This document shows, in pieces, positions 15,380 to 21,127 of a stretch of DNA of 21,127 nucleotides. The translations under genes were made by a program, and so were the position numbers. The notes beneath the pieces were generated by a model. The model was given only the letters and a program-made list of their open reading frames with translations. It had not been told where the DNA came from and searched no databases. Origin of the DNA: Caldatribacterium sp964426875. Its GTDB lineage: Bacteria; Atribacterota; Atribacteria; Atribacterales; Caldatribacteriaceae. The DNA lies in NCBI GenBank assembly GCA_964426875.1, contig CAYRSB010000026.1, positions 1 to 21,127 on the forward strand. The letters run 5' to 3'. The first letter of the stretch is position 1. Each line of letters opens with the position of its first letter.

Positions 15380-16897
15380 GTGAGTTACCTGGGAATCGAT
15401 GTGGGGACAACAGGGTGCAAGGTTATTGCCTTCGATGAGGAAGGTGCCATCCTTGCCCAGGCCTACCGGGAGTATCCTCTCTATTACCCTCAGAACGGCT
15501 GGATTGAACTTGACGCCGAGGAAGTCTGGGGAAAAATCCTTGAATGCCTTCGAGAGGTCGCCCAGAAGACTCGCCTGGATCCCCCGGTGAGTCTGGGCAT
15601 TTCCGCCCAGGGGGAGGCAGTGGTCCCGGTAGATGAGGGGGGATGGGCTCTGGCCCGGAGTATCGTCACCTTCGATCGGCGGGGGGACGAGTTCGTCCCC
15701 TTTTTTCGGGAACACATAGGGGAGGAGCAGTTTTTCAACATCACGGGAATGACACTCTCAGGTATTGGGACGGTGAACAAAATTCTTTGGTGGAAGAAGT
15801 ATGCCCCTGAGGCCTTCCAGAAAGCCCGCTACTTTCTCTGTTTCGAGGATTTTGTGCTTTTTAGGCTTGGGGTTCCACCAGCCATAAGCTTTCCTTTGGC
15901 TGCTCGGACCATGATGTTTGATGTCCAGCGAGGGGCCTGGTCGGAGGAAATTCTTGGTCTTTCCGGTATTGAACCAGAACGCCTGGCCTGCCCCTATCCT
16001 TCCGGGGCAGGAGTGGGAGAGGTGGCCAGGGCCATTCGGGAGGAACTCGGCTTACCGCGAGGGATTGTTGTTGCCACTGGGGGGCACGACCAGCCCTGTG
16101 GGGCTCTGGGTGCCGGAGTAATTCGCTCTGGGTTGGCCATGGATGCTACCGGAACGGTAGAGTGCATTGCTCCGGCCATTCCCCACTTTGTCCGGGGAGA
16201 GACCATGTGGAGAAACAACCTCTGCTGCTACCATCACACCTTTCCGGGGCTCTATGTGACGCTCGTGTACAACTTCACCGGGGGAGTTATCCTCCGCTGG
16301 TTCCGGGACCAGTTTGCCGGGGAAGAGAAAGAAAGGAGCAAAGTTTCCGGGCGGGATGTCTATGACCTTCTCCTTGAGGACCTTCCTGAGGAGCCCACAA
16401 ATCTCTGGGTCCTTCCGCACTTCACCATGACTGGAACTCCTTATCTTGACGCGCATTCTCTGGGCATGGTAGTGGGTCTCACACTCAACACCACAAAGAA
16501 AGAATTCATCAAGGCCCTTCTTGAGGGAGTGAGCTTCGAGATGAAGCTCAACCTTTCTCTCCTTGAAGAAGCGGGGATAGAGGTGAAGAGGCTTCGGGCC
16601 ATAGGTGGGGGAGCCAAAAGCCCGGTATGGCTCAGGCTCAAAGCCGATGTGTATGGTCTTCCGGTAGAGACGCTCTCGGTCTCTGAGGCGGCATGTTTCG
16701 GAGCGGCTCTTTTGGGTCGGAAAGCTCGGGAAAACATAAAGAACCTGGGAAACCTGGTAGAGGAGCTGGTGAAAGTCAAAGAGGTGTATGAGCCTGACGC
16801 TTGGCGCTCTGCGGTATACCGGGAACGCTTCGGGGTGTATCGGCGTCTGTATCCAGCGCTCAAAGAGTGTATTCTGAAGGGAGGCAAAAAACAGTGA
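15380..16897 (+). CDS. FGGY-family carbohydrate kinase, copy 2
   Basis: It is also 505 residues, with LGIDVGTTGCKVIAF (4-18), ATGGHDQPCG (232-241, catalytic Asp237) and AIGGGAKSPVWLRLKADVYG in the C-terminal nucleotide-binding region. By eye 34 of the first 62 residues match copy 1, and motif positions coincide, so the two are paralogues from a duplication. Residues just before the catalytic region differ (GIGTSECVA in copy 1, ATGTVECIA here, and the 80-110 segment), which may give different substrates. GTG 15380 follows the TIM-barrel gene by 15 bases; its stop overlaps the next start as GTGA. Specificity is unknown. Confidence 0.92.
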   Translation: MSYLGIDVGTTGCKVIAFDEEGAILAQAYREYPLYYPQNGWIELDAEEVWGKILECLREVAQKTRLDPPVSLGISAQGEAVVPVDEGGWALARSIVTFDRRGDEFVPFFREHIGEEQFFNITGMTLSGIGTVNKILWWKKYAPEAFQKARYFLCFEDFVLFRLGVPPAISFPLAARTMMFDVQRGAWSEEILGLSGIEPERLACPYPSGAGVGEVARAIREELGLPRGIVVATGGHDQPCGALGAGVIRSGLAMDATGTVECIAPAIPHFVRGETMWRNNLCCYHHTFPGLYVTLVYNFTGGVILRWFRDQFAGEEKERSKVSGRDVYDLLLEDLPEEPTNLWVLPHFTMTGTPYLDAHSLGMVVGLTLNTTKKEFIKALLEGVSFEMKLNLSLLEEAGIEVKRLRAIGGGAKSPVWLRLKADVYGLPVETLSVSEAACFGAALLGRKARENIKNLGNLVEELVKVKEVYEPDAWRSAVYRERFGVYRRLYPALKECILKGGKKQ

Positions 16898-17937
16898 AAG
16901 CCGCCGTTTTTCTTGGACCGGGCAATATAGAGGTCCAGGAGGTTCCAAAACCTCAGGTAGGTCCGGGAGAAGTCCTGATGAAGGTCGCTGCCTGTGCCAT
17001 CTGCGGGACGGATGTGCGCATTTACCAGTTTGGACACTCTCACGTCACTCCTCCTCAAATCACGGGTCATGAAATCTCCGGAGAAATTGTGGCTGTGGGC
17101 GAAGGGGTAGAGGGGTACAGGGTAGGGGACAGGGTAGTGGTCATCACTGTTATTTCCTGTGGTCGTTGCCGTTTCTGCCGCCGGGGGCTCCAGAACCTCT
17201 GTCCGGAGCAGAAGTACATCGGATACGACTATCCGGGAGGTTTTGCCGAGTTCATGAAAATGCCCAGAGAGGGTGTGGCCCGGGGAAATCTCCTTATTCT
17301 TCCGCCGGACACGGACCTTCTTGAGGCCAGTCTTGTGGAGCCTCTATCCTGTGTCATTAATGGGCAGTCCTATCTGGACATCGGTCTTGGGGAGACCGTT
17401 CTCATCATCGGGGCAGGCCCAATCGGGTGCATGCATGTAGCTATGGCTAAAAACCATGGAGCAGGGAAGATTATCCTCGCTGATATTTCCGAGGAGCGGC
17501 TTGAGCTGGCAAAGCGTATTCAGGCCGATGTGTACATTAATCCCCAAAAGGAGAATCTCAAGGAGCGAGTGCTTGACCTCACTGAGGGTCTGGGGGCAGA
17601 CGTGGTGATTGTGGCAGCATCTTCAGGAAGCGCCCAGGAAGAAGCCCTTGAGCTTGTGGCTCCAAAGGGGCGAATCAGCCTCTTTGGCGGACTTCCCAAA
17701 GAGGAACCCACCATCACCTTCAACAGTAACATTGTCCATTACAAAGAGATTGGAGTCTTCGGGGCCTTTGCCTCTCACGCCTCGCAGTATGAGGAAGCGG
17801 CCAGGCTCATCTGTGCAAAGAGAGTTCCCGTCCGGGAACTCGTCACGCATGTGCTTCCTCTTGAGGATATAGTGAAAGGTATTGAGCTTGTGAAGAGTGG
17901 AAAGGCTTTGAAAGCCGTGATTTCTCTGGAGAGGTGA
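16894..17937 (+). CDS. Zinc-dependent medium-chain alcohol/polyol dehydrogenase
   Basis: Beginning at GTG 16894, which has AAGGGAGG upstream and a GTGA overlap with the kinase stop, the protein is 347 residues. An in-frame start further upstream (16801) would run 97 bases into the kinase gene and is not needed. Catalytic zinc ligands are Cys37 (AICGTD), His59-Glu60 (TGHE) and Glu149 (LVEPLSC). The structural zinc site is Cys89, 92, 95 and 103. The nucleotide fold has GAGPIG (173-178), and Asp197 at the end of the second strand favours NAD over NADP. The sequence resembles sorbitol/L-iditol and threonine dehydrogenases. It likely oxidises a secondary hydroxyl of a polyol to a ketose. Confidence 0.92.
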   Translation: MKAAVFLGPGNIEVQEVPKPQVGPGEVLMKVAACAICGTDVRIYQFGHSHVTPPQITGHEISGEIVAVGEGVEGYRVGDRVVVITVISCGRCRFCRRGLQNLCPEQKYIGYDYPGGFAEFMKMPREGVARGNLLILPPDTDLLEASLVEPLSCVINGQSYLDIGLGETVLIIGAGPIGCMHVAMAKNHGAGKIILADISEERLELAKRIQADVYINPQKENLKERVLDLTEGLGADVVIVAASSGSAQEEALELVAPKGRISLFGGLPKEEPTITFNSNIVHYKEIGVFGAFASHASQYEEAARLICAKRVPVRELVTHVLPLEDIVKGIELVKSGKALKAVISLER

Positions 17938-17943
17938 AGTCGT

Positions 17944-18732
17944 GTGCATCCACAGCCGTTACAGGACAAAATTGCCATTGTGACCGGTGCGGCGTCGGGG
18001 ATTGGCAAGGGTATTGCCGTGCGCTTTGCCCAGGAAGGAGCCCATGTGGCGTGCTGTGACGTGAACCTGGAGGGAGCCCAAAAAACTGCCCAGGAAATCG
18101 AGGCCCTCGGCCGGGAATCCATGGCCATCAAGGTGGACGTGACGAAGAGCGACGAGGTGGCCGAGATGGCCAAAAAAGTCTTTGAGCGCTGGGGACGTAT
18201 CGACATCCTGGTGAACTCGGCAGGCATCATCCGGGCACACTTTATCACGGACGTTCCGGAGGAGGTCTGGGATGCCATTATTGCCGTGAATCTCAAGGGG
18301 ACTTTCCTCTGCATTCGGGAAGTGGCCAAGTACATGGTGCAGCAAAAGAGTGGCAAAATCATCAGTATCAGCTCCAAATCGGGAAAGCGGGGAGGGCTCT
18401 GGCTTGGGGCCTACTCGGCATCAAAGTTTGGTGTCATCGGTCTCACGCAGAGTGTGGCCATGGACCTTGCTCCCTATAAGATTAATGTCAATGCCATCTG
18501 TCCGGGGAATGTCTTTGCCACCCCCATGTGGGATCTCCTCGACAAGGAGTACTCGAAAAAACTGGGGGTTCCACCTGAGCAGGTACGGAAAATCTACGTG
18601 GAGAAGGTACCTCTGGGTCGAGAGTGTACCATAGAGGATGTGGCGAATGTGGCAGTGTTCCTCGCTTCCTCCTATTCTGACTATATGACCGGGCAGGCCA
18701 TCAATGTCACCGGTGGACAGGAAGTGCACTGA
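17944..18732 (+). CDS. Short-chain dehydrogenase/reductase (SDR)
   Basis: This 262-residue classical SDR has the Rossmann motif TGAASGIG (14-21), NSAG (91-94), Asn116 (VNLKGT) and the active site of Ser143/Ser144 with Tyr157 and Lys161 (YSASK). Asp39 at the end of the second strand (CCDVN) points to NAD. Family members of this length oxidise sugars, polyols or 3-hydroxy compounds. GTG 17944 has GGAGAGGTG just upstream and lies 6 bases after the zinc dehydrogenase gene, so two unrelated dehydrogenases are made side by side, presumably for successive or alternative oxidations of the same carbon skeleton. Confidence 0.92.
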   Translation: MHPQPLQDKIAIVTGAASGIGKGIAVRFAQEGAHVACCDVNLEGAQKTAQEIEALGRESMAIKVDVTKSDEVAEMAKKVFERWGRIDILVNSAGIIRAHFITDVPEEVWDAIIAVNLKGTFLCIREVAKYMVQQKSGKIISISSKSGKRGGLWLGAYSASKFGVIGLTQSVAMDLAPYKINVNAICPGNVFATPMWDLLDKEYSKKLGVPPEQVRKIYVEKVPLGRECTIEDVANVAVFLASSYSDYMTGQAINVTGGQEVH

Positions 18733-18734
18733 GG

Positions 18735-19718
18735 GTGTGCAAGATTGGCCTTGTGGTAAACCCTGCAGCTGGGAAGGACATCCGCCGTCTCGTGGCCTGG
18801 GGTTCGATTTTCGGAAACCGGGAGAAAATCAATACCCTCGTGCGTATCCTCAAGGGATTTTTGGGAGTAACGCAGGGTGAGTTTTCCTTCGTGTACATGC
18901 CCGATCCATACGACCTGGTGGGGGTTATGTGTCAGGAGGTTGCCTTCCCGGGGAGAATTTCTTTTGAGCGGGCTCCCACACCATCCTTTGGAGATGCTCT
19001 TGACACTCTTCTTTTCACCGAATGGGCGGTGGAGGAGGCGAAGGTCGAGGCTCTCCTTATTGTGGGGGGAGACGGGACCAACCGGATTGTGGCCAAAAAG
19101 AGCGGGAATACTCCTATTTTTTCTGTTTCCTCGGGGACAAACAACGTCTTTGCCAACGCCTTTGAACCAACGCTTGTGGGTATGGCGCTGGGATTTTTCC
19201 TCGAGGGCAGGGTTTCACCGGCAGAAGTCGTGGAACGGCGGAAAATTCTCCGCTGCTTCGGTGAAAACAGGGAGGATTTGGCCCTTATCGATGTGGTGGT
19301 GGTGAAAAAGGAAATCCTTGGGACCAAGGCTGTGTGGGAACCGGAGTGTGTGGAATTTGTGGCCGTTACCCAGAGTCACCCTCTCACCATTGGCCTCAGT
19401 GCCATTGTGGGGAGAATGGTAAGCATTACCCCTACAGAGCGGCAAGGGGCCTTTGTGAGGCTTGGACCGAAGGGGAAACCGATATCCGTTCCTCTGGCCC
19501 CGGGACTTGTGGAGAGGGTCGGAGTGGAGGAGTTTGGCATTTTTTCAGTAGGCGAGGAAATCCCTCTTCCCCACAACGGCGGGGCAATCGCCCTCGACGG
19601 GGAACGAGAGATTCTGACTCACGCTGGGGAGTGCTGGTGGGTTCGCCTGGAAGAGAAGGGCCCCATGAAGGCGAACATTGCGAAAATTCTTGAGCTTGCC
19701 CAGGAAAGGAGTGCATAG
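18735..19718 (+). CDS. acoX: AcoX-like protein of the ATP-NAD kinase family
   Basis: This 327-residue protein starts with IGLVVNPAAGKDIRRLV (4-20) and carries GGDGTN (111-116) and SSGTNN (132-137), the nucleotide-binding motifs of NAD kinase-like enzymes. The NPAAGKDIRRLV opening and the later LALIDVVVV and QSHPLTIGLSAI stretches resemble AcoX, encoded in acetoin dehydrogenase operons, whose reaction is not established. It sits 2 bases after the SDR gene and 3 bases before the E2 gene. This pairing supports reading the E1/E2 complex as acetoin-type rather than pyruvate dehydrogenase. Confidence 0.85.
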   Translation: MCKIGLVVNPAAGKDIRRLVAWGSIFGNREKINTLVRILKGFLGVTQGEFSFVYMPDPYDLVGVMCQEVAFPGRISFERAPTPSFGDALDTLLFTEWAVEEAKVEALLIVGGDGTNRIVAKKSGNTPIFSVSSGTNNVFANAFEPTLVGMALGFFLEGRVSPAEVVERRKILRCFGENREDLALIDVVVVKKEILGTKAVWEPECVEFVAVTQSHPLTIGLSAIVGRMVSITPTERQGAFVRLGPKGKPISVPLAPGLVERVGVEEFGIFSVGEEIPLPHNGGAIALDGEREILTHAGECWWVRLEEKGPMKANIAKILELAQERSA

Positions 19719-19721
19719 GGA

Positions 19722-20951
19722 ATGGCTAAGGAAGTCATCATGCCGAAGCTGGGCCTAACGATGGAAGAAGGTGTCATCAACAAGTGGTTCGTCCAGGAGG
19801 GGCAGAAAGTGGAAAGGGGAGACCCCCTCTTTGAGGTAGCCACAGACAAAGTAAACATGGAAGTAGAGTCTCCTGCCTCAGGAGTGGTTCTTAAAATCCT
19901 CTACCCTGAAGGGGCTACTGTTCCCATAACCGAGGTCGTGGCCTATATCGGCCAAGAGGGGGAAGCAGTTCCCGCCAGAGCCCCTCAAAAGGAAGAGAGA
20001 GAAATCCCAAAGGGGGAAATCACCAAAGAAGAAGCAGTGGCAGAAGAAAAAAGGGGACTGGAAGAAGAGCGCGTTAAGGCCTCTCCCTTGGCCCGTCGGC
20101 TGGCCAAAGAGTACAACCTGGATCTTTCCCAAATCGCTGGGACGGGTCCTGGGGGTCGTATCGTGAAAGAAGATGTGGAGAGAGCCCTTGAAGCTCTTCG
20201 AAAAAAGGAGAAGGAAAAAGTCCTTGTGGCAGAGGGCGTTGAAGTGGAGGAAAAGCTTGCCAAAGGTAAAGCTGTACCCCTTTCCCGTATGCGTCGTATC
20301 ATCGCCGAGCGCATGACCGAGAGCTTCACCACCAAGCCCCATTTCTTCATCTTCCAGGAAGTCCTGGCGGAAGGACTCGTGCAGATGCGAGAGCGAATCC
20401 TGCCCCTTGTGGAGAGAGAGACTGGTCTACGGGTTTCCTATACCGACATCCTGGTGAAGATGGTGGCTAAGGCCCTGGAGCGCTATCCCCTCCTCAACGC
20501 CTCCCTGGTGGGAGAAGAGATCGTTTTCCACGAGGATGTGAATATTGGCGTAGCTGTAGCACTTGAGGATGGGCTCATTGTCCCGGTTGTTAAGGAGGTT
20601 CAGAAAAAGAGCATCGCCCAGATCGTCCAGGAGCTTCACGATCTTGTAGAGAGGGCCAAGGCAGGGAAACTCACACCCGAGGAAATCTCTGGGGGAACCT
20701 TCACCATCTCAAACCTTGGGATGTTTGGTGTTGACGCCTTTACTGCCATCATCAACCCACCAGAATCAGCCATTTTGGCCTGTGGAGCCGTAAAGAAACG
20801 CCCGATGTTTGACGGGAAAGAAATCGTACCCCTTTCAGTTGTGGAACTCACCCTCTCTTGCGATCACCGGGTGATTGATGGAGCCCAGGCGGCGCAATTC
20901 ATGCAGTTTTTGAAGACTCTCCTTGAGGAACCCTTTGCCTTGATGGTGTAA
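19722..20951 (+). CDS. Dihydrolipoamide acyltransferase (E2) of the operon's dehydrogenase complex
   Basis: This 409-residue E2 has one N-terminal lipoyl domain (about 1-77) with the lipoylation lysine Lys43 in ATDKVNMEVE. A charged linker leads to a peripheral subunit-binding domain (SPLARRLAKEYNLDLSQIAGTGPGGRIVKEDV, about 123-155). The catalytic acyltransferase domain ends with LSCDHRVIDG, giving His382 and Asp386. It would receive the acyl group from the fused E1 and hand it to CoA. No E3 (lipoamide dehydrogenase) gene is in the window, so E3 must come from elsewhere. ATG 19722 follows AGGAAAGGAG. It is separated from its E1 partner by eight kilobases, although both belong to the same operon. 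Confidence 0.95.
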   Translation: MAKEVIMPKLGLTMEEGVINKWFVQEGQKVERGDPLFEVATDKVNMEVESPASGVVLKILYPEGATVPITEVVAYIGQEGEAVPARAPQKEEREIPKGEITKEEAVAEEKRGLEEERVKASPLARRLAKEYNLDLSQIAGTGPGGRIVKEDVERALEALRKKEKEKVLVAEGVEVEEKLAKGKAVPLSRMRRIIAERMTESFTTKPHFFIFQEVLAEGLVQMRERILPLVERETGLRVSYTDILVKMVAKALERYPLLNASLVGEEIVFHEDVNIGVAVALEDGLIVPVVKEVQKKSIAQIVQELHDLVERAKAGKLTPEEISGGTFTISNLGMFGVDAFTAIINPPESAILACGAVKKRPMFDGKEIVPLSVVELTLSCDHRVIDGAQAAQFMQFLKTLLEEPFALMV

Positions 20952-20963
20952 GGGACTTTTTTG

Positions 20964-20993
20964 GCTCGGCCGATTCCAAGAAGTCGGCCGAGC
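20964..20993 (+). terminator. Hairpin at the end of the operon
   Basis: GCTCGGCCGA (20964-20973) and TCGGCCGAGC (20984-20993) form a perfect 10-pair, GC-rich stem around a 10-base loop, 12 bases after the E2 stop. No T-run follows; six T's lie just before the stem (20957-20962). It is a strong structure that probably ends or protects the operon transcript, but is not a textbook intrinsic terminator. The remaining bases to the window end show no gene I can support. Confidence 0.55.
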
Positions 20994-21127
20994 GTTAAGG
21001 AGTACGCATCATTTCTCCTTGGGAAAGGCCCTACAGCGAGCTCCAAGCTCGGTGAGGATTTCTATTGCTTTTTAAGTCTTTCGGTCTCCCGCCTTATGTT
21101 TTTGCTGTGTTCTGTGCGTTTTGCTCA

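Noticed and set aside
21001..21127. Short minus-strand stretch translating to KAIEILTELGARCRAFPKEK at the window edge.
   Set aside because: Only about 20 codons between stops, no start, and no family recognised.
1..21127. CRISPR arrays, insertion sequences and phage genes.
   Set aside because: I saw no regularly spaced repeats, transposase, integrase or paired terminal repeats anywhere in the window.

Overview
The window is bacterial, with dense, almost entirely plus-strand genes, short gaps, GGAGG-type ribosome sites and frequent GTG starts. Its content fits a sugar-fermenting anaerobe: a large sugar/polyol operon, a fused two-subunit E1 of the 2-oxoacid/acetoin dehydrogenase type, and a lysine exporter split over two genes. 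By general look I would guess a thermophilic lineage such as Atribacterota (Caldatribacterium-like). That placement is an impression, not something I can prove from the sequence.

Region 1 (about 262-2322) is the wreck of one large gene for a secreted protein. It had a signal peptide, a zinc-dependent phospholipase C-like domain and a PKD-type domain. It is broken by many frame changes and at least three stops, and one zinc-ligand position of the family signature is altered.

Region 2 (2356-5526) holds a tRNA-Ser(GCU) with its own promoter, then YjbQ (UPF0047), a DUF4234-like membrane protein overlapping a rhomboid protease, and a LysO-type lysine exporter encoded as two overlapping genes. A ComF-type phosphoribosyltransferase follows at 5755-6459.

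Region 3 (6492-20993) is the main attraction: twelve genes in one direction over 14.4 kb, with gaps of at most 17 bases or overlaps. It starts at a sigma70-like promoter covered by a near-perfect palindrome, just ahead of a SorC-family regulator. The genes in order are: SorC regulator, PfkB kinase, mannitol-1-phosphate dehydrogenase-like protein, fused E1 alpha-beta, MFS transporter, FGGY kinase 1, TIM-barrel sugar isomerase/epimerase, FGGY kinase 2, zinc alcohol/polyol dehydrogenase, SDR dehydrogenase, AcoX-like protein, and dihydrolipoyl acyltransferase (E2). A strong hairpin follows the last gene.

The likely logic is uptake of a sugar or polyol by the MFS carrier, oxidation and isomerisation by the dehydrogenases and TIM-barrel enzyme, and phosphorylation by three kinases. 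A lipoyl-dependent, acetoin dehydrogenase-like complex (E1 plus E2, with AcoX) then cleaves a product to acyl-CoA. No E3 is present. Putting an acetoin-type complex inside a polyol operon suggests a carbon-carbon cleavage route that I do not recognise as a described pathway. The substrate cannot be read from the sequence.
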